Below the pieces are notes generated by a model. That model was not told the origin of the DNA. It saw nothing but the letters and a program-made list of their open reading frames with translations, and did not search any database. The position numbers and the translations under genes were made by a program. From Brevibacterium album DSM 18261 (GTDB lineage: Bacteria > Actinomycetota > Actinomycetes > Actinomycetales > Brevibacteriaceae), in contig NZ_AUFJ01000010.1 of the NCBI RefSeq assembly GCF_000426445.1, forward strand, positions 558,001 through 622,000: a stretch of 64,000 bases of DNA. Direction: 5' to 3'. Numbering within the stretch: position 1 is the stretch's first letter; the number at the start of each line of letters is the position of its first letter. Shown here piece by piece: positions 1 to 9,907 of this stretch.

Positions 1-2501
<2,501 letters not shown>

Positions 2502-2508
2502 GCGCAGC

Positions 2509-2554
2509 GGGGTACGCGCCACCGGGCCTCAAGTGCCTCGGCGGTGCGTACCCC
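2509..2554 (+). terminator. Hairpin just after icd
   Basis: Perfect 9-bp arms GGGGTACGC (2509-2517) and GCGTACCCC (2546-2554) enclose a 28-nt loop immediately after the icd stop. There is no T-run, so it may be an mRNA 3'-end stabiliser or a weak terminator backed up by the stronger hairpin downstream. Confidence 0.45.
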
Positions 2555-2604
2555 GCGAGGAGCCCCTCCCGACTGAGCTGAGCCGTCATGCGGCTGCCGC
2601 TCGT

Positions 2605-2663
2605 GTGATCGGCTTCCCCGCCGCATCTGCGGATGTGGCGGGGGAAGCCGATCACTTCTTTGT
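2605..2663 (+). terminator. Strong hairpin terminator after icd
   Basis: A 15-bp perfect stem, GTGATCGGCTTCCCC (2605-2619) with GGGGAAGCCGATCAC (2641-2655), is followed by TTCTTTGT. This is the closest thing in the window to a classical Rho-independent terminator. It separates icd from the next plus-strand gene. Confidence 0.75.
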
Positions 2664-2738
2664 CGGCGGAAAGCGGGGCAGCCCTGTTCTGGAACGAACC
2701 AGGACCGAAAGCCCCTGCTCAGGGACGCAGTCCGGCAG

Positions 2739-2751
2739 TAGACTGTCCGCA
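2739..2751 (+). promoter_or_regulatory. -10 box implying a leaderless transcript
   Basis: TAGACT at 2739-2744 ends 6 bp before the ATG at 2751. A normal start site 7 bp downstream of the -10 would put +1 on the A of the start codon. No ribosome binding site is visible upstream, which agrees with a leaderless mRNA. Confidence 0.45.
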
Positions 2752-3284
2752 TGAGCACCTCAGGAGACCCCAGGGACCCCGCACAGCCCACGGGAAACCT
2801 CAGCGATGAGCTGCCGGCGGAGCTGTTCGAACCGGAATCCTCCCCGCAGGCGGCTCCCGCCCCTGCCCCCTCGGCACAGACGCCGCCGAGCCCGGCGGCC
2901 ACCGCGGAGGGCGCGGGCCGCGAGGAGGCTTCCGCAGAGCCTCCGGCGGCGGACGGTCGAGGCGAACGCGGCTCGGACACGCCGGTGAAGCACGGGAAGA
3001 AGCCGCGCGGCGCAGCGCCCGAGGCCTCACGCGGCCTCTCCGGCGGCGCATGGGTCTCCCTCATCGCGGGGACGGCGGTGCTCGTCCTGCTCCTCGTCTT
3101 CATCGTGCAGAACAACACGACGGCGGACTTCCAGTACTTCGGCTGGCACTTCTCGCTGCCGCTGGGCGTGGCCATGCTGCTCGCCGCGATCGCAGGCGTG
3201 CTCGTGGCGGGGATCGTGGGCAGCGTGCGCATCTTCGTGCTCCAGCGCAGGCTGAAGAGGATCGAACGCGTCGTCGAGCGCTGA
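2751..3284 (+). CDS. LapA-domain (DUF1049-like) membrane protein
   Basis: This 177-residue protein has about 95 residues of Pro/Ala/Glu-rich, probably disordered cytoplasmic sequence, followed by a compact two-helix membrane domain. Helix 1 lies near residues 100-121 and ends in VQNN. Helix 2 is near 132-157 and is followed by a basic RRLKRIERVVER tail. Two helices joined by a short FGWHFSLPLG-type turn are typical of the LapA/DUF1049 family, whose role in Gram-positive bacteria is not known. The ATG at 2751 has a -10 box right in front of it and no Shine-Dalgarno. The gene stands alone. The family assignment is fairly safe; the function is unknown. Confidence 0.8.
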   Translation: MSTSGDPRDPAQPTGNLSDELPAELFEPESSPQAAPAPAPSAQTPPSPAATAEGAGREEASAEPPAADGRGERGSDTPVKHGKKPRGAAPEASRGLSGGAWVSLIAGTAVLVLLLVFIVQNNTTADFQYFGWHFSLPLGVAMLLAAIAGVLVAGIVGSVRIFVLQRRLKRIERVVER

Positions 3285-3623
3285 GGCACGGTCGCCATCT
3301 CCATGATCCGGGAAGGCTGGCATCCGAATGTCGCGCTGACTGCCGTCTGACCGGCGCCCAGCCTCCGGGACCGCACGCAGCCTCCGGAACCGCACCCCGC
3401 CTCCGGCTGACGACACCGAACTGCCGCACCGGCACGCTCCAGCGTGTTGTTCCGGAGGAGCGTGAGGGAGCAGCTCCGAGGCAGGCACGGCACACCCGCC
3501 CGGTCCGGCTCCGGAGTGGCAAGCCTCAGGCGTGGACCCGGTTCCGGAGTGGCAAGCCTCAGGTGTGGCCAGGTCAGATGTACCCCACCTCAGGCGCGAG
3601 CCCACCTCGGGCGTGAGCCCGCC
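3285..3623. other. Intergenic stretch with tandem repeat remnants
   Basis: No gene is supported here. It lies between two convergent genes. A 31-bp unit (3505-3535) is repeated at 3538-3568 with two differences, giving a 33-bp period; both copies contain GGAGTGGCAAGCCTCAGG. Shorter decayed echoes of CCTCAGGCG continue at about 3590, 3606 and 3623, so the stop codon of the aldolase gene lies inside the last echo. Short CCTCCGG-containing repeats are also seen at about 3363-3408. Confidence 0.6.
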
Positions 3624-4430
3624 TCAGGCGTGGTGGATGTCCGCGAGGGCAGCCGCGGGGAAGGCCGTCTCGGTGTCGCCGAGGAGGAGCGCCCGGTAGG
3701 TCGCCGTCGCCGCCTCCTCGAGGTTGAGCGCGCGCCGGTGGGCCATCTCGACGGTCTCCCCCAGCGCCGCGCAGCCGTGATGGCTGAGGATGAGGCAGTC
3801 GTGCTCGGAAGCGGCCGCTGCAGCCTCGTCCGCGAGGGCATCCGAACCATTGGGGTGATAGGCGACGGTCCCCACCGAACGCACATACGCGGCGTGGTCG
3901 AGGGTCATCATCCTCACCCTGTGGCCCAGCGCATCGAGCAGCACGGCATACTGCGGGTGCAGGTGGACCACCGCGTTCACATCCGGGCGCGCGCGGTAGA
4001 TGCGCTGGTGCAGCTTCCATTCGCTCGAGGGCCGCGCACGTCTAGCCCGGGCCTCCGCGGGGTCCGCCACAGCCGCAGCGTCGGCCGGCACCGTCTCCCC
4101 TGGGAACGTCACCGTCTCCCCCGCAAGCGTCATCGCGCAGAACTGCTCGGGCCCCAGATCGTCGAGGCGCGCACCGGCAGCCGTGATCGCGAAGGTCCGG
4201 GCGTCCCCCGGCAGCCGGGCGGAGAGATTCCCGCCGCTGGCCAGCGCGAGTCCTCGCGCCACTGCGGAGCGCCCCACCTCCGCCAGCGCAGAGGTGACGC
4301 TTTCCATGCCCGAGGCGAGGTCCATGCCGGAAGCGACGTCCGTTCCCGAGGCGACGTGCCCGGCAGAAGCATCCGAGGCGCCCTCCGCGGACCGAGCCGC
4401 GGAGCCGCCCGCGGTCACCGCGTCCGTCAC
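3624..4430 (-). CDS. Class II aldolase (fuculose/ribulose-1-phosphate aldolase type)
   Basis: Zinc-dependent class II aldolases cleave 1-phosphoketoses such as fuculose-1-P or ribulose-1-P into DHAP and an aldehyde. The GTG at 4430 overlaps the PNP stop (GTGA), so the two are probably translationally coupled; this gives 268 residues. The glycine motif SGGNLS is near residue 65. The catalytic Glu is in SSEWKLH (about E137), and the zinc histidines are in VVHLHP (H156, H158) and SHHG (H217/H218), so the active site is intact. The first ~45 residues are low-complexity and contain repeated ASG units, so an internal ATG at 4307 is an alternative start. As the last gene of the nucleoside operon its likely substrate is ribulose-1-P or a 5-modified analogue; that is inference from context. 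Confidence 0.85.
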   Translation of the reverse strand: MTDAVTAGGSAARSAEGASDASAGHVASGTDVASGMDLASGMESVTSALAEVGRSAVARGLALASGGNLSARLPGDARTFAITAAGARLDDLGPEQFCAMTLAGETVTFPGETVPADAAAVADPAEARARRARPSSEWKLHQRIYRARPDVNAVVHLHPQYAVLLDALGHRVRMMTLDHAAYVRSVGTVAYHPNGSDALADEAAAAASEHDCLILSHHGCAALGETVEMAHRRALNLEEAATATYRALLLGDTETAFPAAALADIHHA

Positions 4431-5248
4431 GGCAGCCGCCGCAGGACTCCGCGCAGCGTCCCCACGAGCTGCGCACCCGTGCGCGCGACGTTCTCCGCGA
4501 CCTCCTCGGCGGTGATCGGCTCGGTGCTCACGCCGGAGGCCATGTTGCCGATGCAGGCCATGCCGAGGACGTTCATGCCCAGGTAGCGGGCCACGATGAC
4601 CTCGGGCACCGTCGACATTCCCACCGCGTCGGCGCCGCCGGCGCGCATCATGCGGATCTCCGCCGGGGTCTCCAGGGACGGCCCGCACCACCAGGCGTAG
4701 ACCCCCTCCTGCACCGGCAGTCCGGCCTCGGCTGCGGCCTCGCGCGCGAGTTCCCGCAGACGCGGGGTGTACACGTCGACCATCTCCGGGAAGCGCGGGC
4801 CCACAGAGGCGTCATTGGGTCCCCGGAGCGGATTGAGCGCGGGGTAGTTGATGTGATCGGCGATGAGCATGACCTCGCCGGGGGCGTAGCTCTCGTTGAT
4901 CGCGCCGCTCGCATTCGTCACGAACAGCTCCGTGACGCCGAGGGCGCCGAGGACGCGCACGGGGAACGTCACCGCGTCCAGGTCGTGCCCCTCGTAGTGG
5001 TGGAGGCGCCCGGACATGAGGACGACCTCGCGCCCCTCCAGCCGGCCGATGACGAGTTCGCCGGAGTGGAGCTCCACGGTGGTCGCGGCCATATGCGGGA
5101 TCTCCCGGTAGGGGATGCGCACCTGGTCCTCGACCATGTCCGCGAGGTGCCCGAGCCCGCTGCCCAGGATGATGCCGATCTCCGGGCGGGCCGCGGTGAT
5201 CCGGCGGATGTGGTCACGCGCTTCAGCGACGCGTGCAGTGGTGTCCAT
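4427..5248 (-). CDS. punA: Purine nucleoside phosphorylase, trimeric PNP-II type
   Basis: The enzyme splits purine nucleosides with phosphate into the free base and ribose-1-phosphate. All PNP-II motifs are present over 273 residues: ILGSGLG near residue 27 (phosphate loop), GRLHHYEG, NPLRGPN, the purine-site Glu in GPSLETPAE, VGMSTVPE, and CIGNMASG. The Asn in the last motif is what separates 6-oxopurine (inosine/guanosine) PNPs from methylthioadenosine phosphorylases, which have Asp there. The substrate is therefore probably inosine or guanosine rather than MTA. A GGGAGAAG ribosome binding site precedes the ATG at 5248. It follows the CNT transporter by 137 bp, a gap filled by a palindrome, and overlaps the aldolase start by 4 bp. 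Confidence 0.92.
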   Translation of the reverse strand: MDTTARVAEARDHIRRITAARPEIGIILGSGLGHLADMVEDQVRIPYREIPHMAATTVELHSGELVIGRLEGREVVLMSGRLHHYEGHDLDAVTFPVRVLGALGVTELFVTNASGAINESYAPGEVMLIADHINYPALNPLRGPNDASVGPRFPEMVDVYTPRLRELAREAAAEAGLPVQEGVYAWWCGPSLETPAEIRMMRAGGADAVGMSTVPEVIVARYLGMNVLGMACIGNMASGVSTEPITAEEVAENVARTGAQLVGTLRGVLRRLP

Positions 5249-5297
5249 GAGTGCTTCTCCCTCATCGTGGTCTGCTGCTGGTCTGAACCCCGGCCCC

Positions 5298-5357
5298 CGG
5301 GTGAGCGGCTTCTGTCGGTCTGAGCGTCGCAGATCGACAGAAACCGCTCACTCGGTG
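5298..5357. repeat. Dispersed palindrome, family A copy 1
   Basis: Arms GTGAGCGGCTTCTGTCG (5301-5317) and CGACAGAAACCGCTCAC (5335-5351) pair at 16 of 17 positions around a 17-nt loop. It sits inside the operon between the CNT and PNP genes. A second copy with nearly the same arms is at 14518-14575. Within an operon it could act as an mRNA processing or stability element or as a partial terminator. Confidence 0.8.
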
Positions 5358-5385
5358 GGTCACAGGGCTGGTGGTACAGGGAGGC

Positions 5386-6780
5386 TCAGAAGAACATCCC
5401 GATGACGGCCGCGCTGAGCATGGAGGCGAGCATGCCCGCGAACACGCTCTTGAGCGCCAGCCTCGCCACCTCCTTCTTGCGGCCCGGTGCGAGGCTGCCC
5501 AGCACCCCGATGAGCGAGCCCATCGAACCGAGGTTGGCGAAGCCGCACAGGGCGAAGCTGGAGATCGCGACCGTCTTCGCGGAGAGCGCACCCGCGGCCT
5601 CGGACAGGCTCGTGAAGGCGATGAACTCCGTGAGGATGAACTTCTCGCCGATGAAGGAGCCGGCCTGCACGGCCTCCGACCACGGCACGCCGAGGGCGAA
5701 GGCGAGGGGGCTCAGCGCGTAGCCGAGGATCTCCTGGAGCGAGGTCTCGACGCCGAACAGGCCGCCGACCGCGGCGATCGCCCCGTTGAGCACGGCGATG
5801 AGCGCGACGAACGCCAGCAGGATCGCGCCGACCGTGAGCGCGAGGGTGAGACCGGTCCGGGCGCCCGAGGCCGCGGCGTCGACCAGGTTGGCCGCGCGCT
5901 CCTCCTCCGGCTCCGCGGCCGGTACGGGCGCGGCCTCCTCACCGGACTCTGCAGGCTCCGCGGCCTGTGCGGTCTCTGCGGGCTCGTCCGTGTGCAGGGT
6001 ATCGGCACCCTGCGCTGAGGCCTGGGATGCTCCGGCGCTCTGCGCTGAGGCCTGTGTCGAGGGCTCCGCAGCCTCCGCACCCCTGGCGGTGCTCACGAGC
6101 ACCGCCGCATCGGACGTCTCCCCTGTCTCCGGGTAGAAGGTCTTGGCCACGACGATGCCTGCGGGGGCGGCCATGAACATCGCGGCGAGGACGTATTCCG
6201 CGGGGATGCCCAGGGCGATGTAGGCGGCCAGCATGGTGCCGGCGACGGAGGCGAGGCCGCCCACCATGACCGTGAAGAGCTCGGACCTGCTCATCCGCGC
6301 GAGATAGGGCTTGACCGTGAGCGGAGCCTCCGTGTGACCGACGAAGATGTTGCTCGCGGCGGAGATCGACTCCGCGCGGCTCGTGCCCATGACCCGCCGG
6401 ATGCCGCCGCCGATGTACCGGGTCACCACCTGCATGATCCCCAAGTGGTAGAGGACAGCGATGAGGGAGGCGAAGAAGATGATCTGCGGCAGGACGTCGA
6501 AGGCGACGACGAACGTGATGCCGGACTCCTCCGTGTACAGACCGCCGAATACGAAGTCGATCCCCTCGCGAGCGAAGCCCATGAGGGCGCTCACCCCGTT
6601 CGACACGGTCTCGAGCACCGCCGCTCCCCAGCCCGTGCCCATGACGAGGAAGGCGAAGACGAACATGAGCCCGAGGCCGGTGAGGATCGGCCGCAGCCGG
6701 ATGCGCCGCTTGTCGCTGGAGAACAGGAAGGCGATGCCGAGCACCGCGATGATTCCGAGGAGACCTCGGAGAATGCTCAT
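5386..6780 (-). CDS. Concentrative nucleoside transporter (NupC/CNT family)
   Basis: This is a Na+ or H+ coupled nucleoside importer of the inner membrane. Family motifs are GHTEAPLTVKPYL (near residue 150), the repeated hydrophobic helices, EFIAF and ALCGFANLGS near the C-terminus. Two ATGs compete: 6787-6789 and 6778-6780; the latter gives a TGATG overlap with the upstream isomerase stop and is used here. An unusual feature is an insertion of about 70 residues rich in Ala, Glu, Ser and Thr (about residues 228-300 counted from the longer start) between two membrane segments, making the protein clearly longer than the usual ~400 residues. It probably imports the substrates of the PNP encoded next. 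Confidence 0.92.
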   Translation of the reverse strand: MSILRGLLGIIAVLGIAFLFSSDKRRIRLRPILTGLGLMFVFAFLVMGTGWGAAVLETVSNGVSALMGFAREGIDFVFGGLYTEESGITFVVAFDVLPQIIFFASLIAVLYHLGIMQVVTRYIGGGIRRVMGTSRAESISAASNIFVGHTEAPLTVKPYLARMSRSELFTVMVGGLASVAGTMLAAYIALGIPAEYVLAAMFMAAPAGIVVAKTFYPETGETSDAAVLVSTARGAEAAEPSTQASAQSAGASQASAQGADTLHTDEPAETAQAAEPAESGEEAAPVPAAEPEEERAANLVDAAASGARTGLTLALTVGAILLAFVALIAVLNGAIAAVGGLFGVETSLQEILGYALSPLAFALGVPWSEAVQAGSFIGEKFILTEFIAFTSLSEAAGALSAKTVAISSFALCGFANLGSMGSLIGVLGSLAPGRKKEVARLALKSVFAGMLASMLSAAVIGMFF

Positions 6781-7871
6781 CACATCCATGAGCGCACACC
6801 TGCATCCTGGGTCGGGGCCGTCCCTGCGGCGAGGTCCGGCTGCGCGGCGGAGTGGTAAGAGGCGAGGTCGTTGGGGGCGAATCGGCCCCGATCCGTGGCG
6901 ATGGCCCGGATGTAGCGGGGCGGGGTGACGTCGAAGGCCGGGTAGATGCCGCTCACCCTCTCCGAGGCCGTCCGCTGCCCGCCGAGGTGCAGCACCTCGC
7001 TGCCGTCGCGGTCCTCGAGCGGGACGCTGGCGGCGTCCGGGGCCTGCTCGTCGGGAGCCTGCACGAGCGCGATGTACGGAACGTCGAAGGCATGGGCGGC
7101 GATCGCGAGCTGCAGCGTGCCGATCTTGTTGACGACGTGGCCGTCCATCGTCACGCGGTCCGCCGCCGTGATCATGGCGCTGATGTCGCCGCGGCTCATG
7201 AGATGCGCGGGCATCCCGTCGGTGACGACGGAGACCTCGGCGCCCATCTCCGCGAGCGATTCCGCAGTGAGGCGAGCGCCCTGCAGGTAGGGGCGGGTCT
7301 CCGTGCAGATCATCGAGAGGCGCTTGCCTGCGCGCATCGCGGCCGCGACCGTCTCAGTCACATAGGACTCCCCCCAGCAGTGCGTGAGCACCGTGTCCCC
7401 GTCGCGCAGCAGCTCTGCGGCGTGCGCACCGAGGAGCCTGCTGCGCTGCAGGTACCGGTCCCCCACCGCGCGGGCGGCGGTCTCGACCGCGGGGGTGAGG
7501 GCCTCGCCGCTGCCCAGGGGCGCCTCGGCGGCCTGCAGCACCGCGGTGACGGCCTCGCGGATCCCGTTGTTCGTTGGCCGGGTGGCGCGGAGCCGGGCGG
7601 CGGCTGCGGCGAGGGCCTCGCGGCGATCCGCGCTGGGACCGGAGGAGTCGGCCGCGCGCGCGGCGAGGACCATGCCGCCCGCCGCGGCGAAGAGGGGGCC
7701 GCTGCTCTGGGTCACCATCTGCTCGATGGCGACGGCGACGTCCTCGACCGTGCGGCAGGTGACCCAGGCACGGGTGAAGGGGAAGCTGCGCCGGTCGAGG
7801 ATCCGCACGGAATCGGGTTCGACCAGCACGCTGTCCCGGATGAGGCTGGGCGTGGGCACGTCGGTGGACAT
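6780..7871 (-). CDS. MtnA-like aldose-1-phosphate isomerase (eIF2B/MtnA fold)
   Basis: MtnA-family enzymes isomerise 5-methylthioribose-1-P or related ribose-1-phosphates to the ribulose-1-phosphates. From the ATG at 7871 the protein has 363 residues. It keeps the two catalytic residues, Cys in THC (about C165) and Asp in AADRV (about D238), plus ETRPYLQGARLT, TRPT and NKIGT. The usual N-terminal RGAPAIG motif is replaced by a QSSGPLFAAAGG-like stretch, so it is a divergent subfamily and the substrate may differ from methylthioribose-1-P. An open frame continues to 7955, but the predicted promoter and operator lie there, so the later ATG is preferred. It is the first gene of the operon with CNT, PNP and aldolase, and is divergent from the GntR gene. 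Confidence 0.82.
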   Translation of the reverse strand: MSTDVPTPSLIRDSVLVEPDSVRILDRRSFPFTRAWVTCRTVEDVAVAIEQMVTQSSGPLFAAAGGMVLAARAADSSGPSADRREALAAAAARLRATRPTNNGIREAVTAVLQAAEAPLGSGEALTPAVETAARAVGDRYLQRSRLLGAHAAELLRDGDTVLTHCWGESYVTETVAAAMRAGKRLSMICTETRPYLQGARLTAESLAEMGAEVSVVTDGMPAHLMSRGDISAMITAADRVTMDGHVVNKIGTLQLAIAAHAFDVPYIALVQAPDEQAPDAASVPLEDRDGSEVLHLGGQRTASERVSGIYPAFDVTPPRYIRAIATDRGRFAPNDLASYHSAAQPDLAAGTAPTQDAGVRSWM

Positions 7872-7919
7872 CAGTGGCTGGACCCCGTTCGCTTGGACAT
7901 CAGACTTCTTGCATGAGTT

Positions 7920-7940
7920 GTCTGACCTCTCAGGGCAGAC
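7920..7940. promoter_or_regulatory. Candidate GntR operator (imperfect palindrome)
   Basis: Arms GTCTGACCT (7920-7928) and AGGGCAGAC (7932-7940) around CTC match at 8 of 9 positions. The site lies between the divergent GntR and isomerase genes, directly downstream of the predicted -10 of the isomerase promoter. A bound repressor there would block that promoter. The link to this GntR protein is inference from position. Confidence 0.5.
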
Positions 7941-7945
7941 CTGGG

Positions 7946-7975
7946 TATAGTCCAACAGAGCCGAGTCGTTGTCAA
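7946..7975 (-). promoter_or_regulatory. Candidate promoter of the nucleoside operon
   Basis: Reading the minus strand, a perfect -35 TTGACA (7975-7970) is followed after 17 bp by GACTAT (7952-7947), a weak -10; ACTATA one base on is an alternative. Transcription would start near 7940 and run into the isomerase gene. Confidence 0.5.
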
Positions 7976-8003
7976 CGCCAAGGGTCAGAAGGGATGGAGG
8001 GAC

Positions 8004-8741
8004 ATGGGGATGGACGAGGAGGCGCAGAGGTCGCCGCGCTCGCTCCCGGTCAGGACCGCCGATGCCATCAGCAGGCGGATCGCGTCCGGGGAATGGGCGC
8101 CGGGTGCGCGCCTGCCCGCGGAGCCGGCGCTGGCCGAGAGCCTCGGCGTCAGCAGGGCGACAGTCCGCTCAGCGCTGCGCCGCCTCGCGGAGGCCGGTGC
8201 CGTCCGCATCCGGCACGGCACGGGCACCTTCGTGTCCGAGCACGGCGGTGCGATCCGGGCGAGCCTGCAGTCCCTGCGGTCCACGAGTCAGCTGATCCGC
8301 GATCAGGGCCACGAGTTCGAGATCCGCTACCGGCACAGGACGCTGCGGGCGGCGACCGAGGCCGAGGCCGGGCGCCTGCGCCGGTCCTCGCTCCCCGTCG
8401 TGCTCGACTACGAGCGGGCGTTCCTCGGAAGGAGGTCCGCCCTGGCCTTCGAGTCCGGTGTCATCGCCGCCGACGGGCTGCCGGTCGGCACGGACGCCGA
8501 GGCGCTCACGGGTTCGATCTTCGAGTTCCTCGAACCGCTCGGGATGCTGCCGGACCAGTCGCTCACGCATGTGCGCGCGACGCACGACCCCGACCTCGCA
8601 TGGGGGGAGCGCCGACCCGCCACACCCCTCTACCTCACACTCGAGCAGACGCAGTTCCTGCCCAGCGGGACGGCGGTGAGCTGGTCGGCCACGCACTTCG
8701 TGCAGGACCAGTTCGACTTCACGCTCATCCGCGCGGCCTGA
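8004..8741 (+). CDS. GntR-family regulator with UTRA effector domain
   Basis: This 245-residue transcription factor has an N-terminal winged helix (residues ~15-80) with the GntR signature SGEWAPGARLPAEPALAESLG and VSRATVRSALRRL. A C-terminal ligand-binding domain of the UTRA/HutC type follows (about residues 100-245). HutC-type regulators usually repress catabolic operons and are released by a phosphorylated sugar or other pathway intermediate. A clear GGAGG at 7995-7999 precedes the ATG. It is divergent from the isomerase-CNT-PNP-aldolase operon, so control of that operon is likely, with ribose-1-P or ribulose-1-P a possible effector. The effector is a guess. Confidence 0.9.
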   Translation: MGMDEEAQRSPRSLPVRTADAISRRIASGEWAPGARLPAEPALAESLGVSRATVRSALRRLAEAGAVRIRHGTGTFVSEHGGAIRASLQSLRSTSQLIRDQGHEFEIRYRHRTLRAATEAEAGRLRRSSLPVVLDYERAFLGRRSALAFESGVIAADGLPVGTDAEALTGSIFEFLEPLGMLPDQSLTHVRATHDPDLAWGERRPATPLYLTLEQTQFLPSGTAVSWSATHFVQDQFDFTLIRAA

Positions 8742-8824
8742 GCAGAACCGCTCCCGCGGACGTTCGCTCATCTGCGCAAGCATTGACTTGTGGGCGGCTG
8801 AGCCGGGGCGATATCCATGACGGT

Positions 8825-9727
8825 GTGACACCGCTGCTCGCTCTCACCCTCAGTCTCGTCGCCGGTCTCGCCACGAGTCTCGGCGGTCTCGTCTCCGTCC
8901 TGGGACGCGGGACCTCCCGTCGCTTCCTCGCCGGCGCGCTCGGCTTCTCCGCCGGCGTCATGCTGTGCGTCTCGGTGGTCGAGCTCATCCCGGAGTCCGC
9001 GAAGGACCTCGCCCATGACGGCCGGAGTCCTTGGTGGGCCGGCGTCGCAGTGCTCGTGGGCGCCCTGGTCGTCCTCGCCTTCAGCCGTCTCGTGCATTCG
9101 CGCACGCGGCACCGGGCGGAGTCCCCCATCGCCGGGAAGGCGTCCCGGGGCGCCGATGCCCAGCGCCCGCAGCCCTCAGCCGCAGGCCCCGCGAGCAGTC
9201 CCGCCGTGGACGACTCGCCCTCGGACGCCGGCGCATCCTCCGAAGGCGGGAATGCGCTCTCGGACTCCCAGCGGCGCCTGCTCCTGCGCACGGGCATGCT
9301 CACGGCCCTCGCGATCACGGTGCACAACTTCCCCGAGGGCTTCGCCACCTTCGTCGCCGCCCTCAGCGATCCCCGCGCGGCGCTGCCCGTGGTCGCGGCC
9401 ATCGCCCTGCACAACATCCCCGAGGGCATCGCGGTGGCCGTGCCCGTCTACCACGCGACCGGTTCGCGCATGCGCGCCCTCCTCCTCAGCACGGCCTCGG
9501 GCCTCGCCGAGCCCGCCGGGGCGCTGCTCGGCTGGATGCTGCTGGCGCCCTTCCTCACACCGGCGGTGATGAGCGGCGTGCTCGCGGGCGTCGCCGGCGT
9601 GATGATCATGATCTGCGCGAAGGAGCTCATCCCCGCCGCCTTCGCGCAGGCGCACAGGCGGACGGCGGTGCTCGGGATGCTCGCGGGCGCGCTCGTCATG
9701 CAGATCAGCCTCATGCTGCTCGGCTGA
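8825..9727 (+). CDS. ZIP-family metal transporter (ZupT-like)
   Basis: This is a divalent metal (zinc, possibly iron or manganese) uptake protein of the membrane, 300 residues from the GTG at 8825. It has the two signature metal-binding helices with HNFPEG (near residue 166) and HNIPEG (near residue 196), each carrying the essential His and Glu. The cytoplasmic loop between helices III and IV (about residues 92-148) is Ser/Ala/Pro-rich and not His-rich as in many ZIPs. No strong Shine-Dalgarno is visible, so the start is chosen by similarity to family N-termini. It follows the GntR gene by 83 bp but has no evident functional link to it. Confidence 0.9.
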   Translation: MTPLLALTLSLVAGLATSLGGLVSVLGRGTSRRFLAGALGFSAGVMLCVSVVELIPESAKDLAHDGRSPWWAGVAVLVGALVVLAFSRLVHSRTRHRAESPIAGKASRGADAQRPQPSAAGPASSPAVDDSPSDAGASSEGGNALSDSQRRLLLRTGMLTALAITVHNFPEGFATFVAALSDPRAALPVVAAIALHNIPEGIAVAVPVYHATGSRMRALLLSTASGLAEPAGALLGWMLLAPFLTPAVMSGVLAGVAGVMIMICAKELIPAAFAQAHRRTAVLGMLAGALVMQISLMLLG

Positions 9728-9740
9728 GGTGCCTCGCGTC

Positions 9741-9803
9741 AGAGGCGGGCGGGCACCGCGCACTGGCCTCTGCTGAGCGCAGACCACTGCCCGCCGAGGC
9801 CAT
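9741..9803 (+). terminator. Possible hairpin after the ZIP gene
   Basis: GGCGGGCA (9748-9755) pairs with TGCCCGCC (9788-9795); a competing inner pairing CAGAGGC/GCCTCTG also exists. There is no T-run. It lies in the 180-bp gap before the next plus-strand gene. Confidence 0.35.
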
Positions 9804-9907
9804 TCGCCCGTCGCCGACCACGGGCATGGCGGTCGCCGCCCGTCCGGGCTACCGTGGTCCCACCGGCGCACCCGGCCTCGACGCGGAGGCCTGCGGGAGG
9901 AGACCTC

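Noticed and set aside
7872..7955. Upstream extension of the MtnA-like protein to 7955
   Set aside because: The region holds the predicted promoter and operator, and the extra residues are not like the family's N-terminus.
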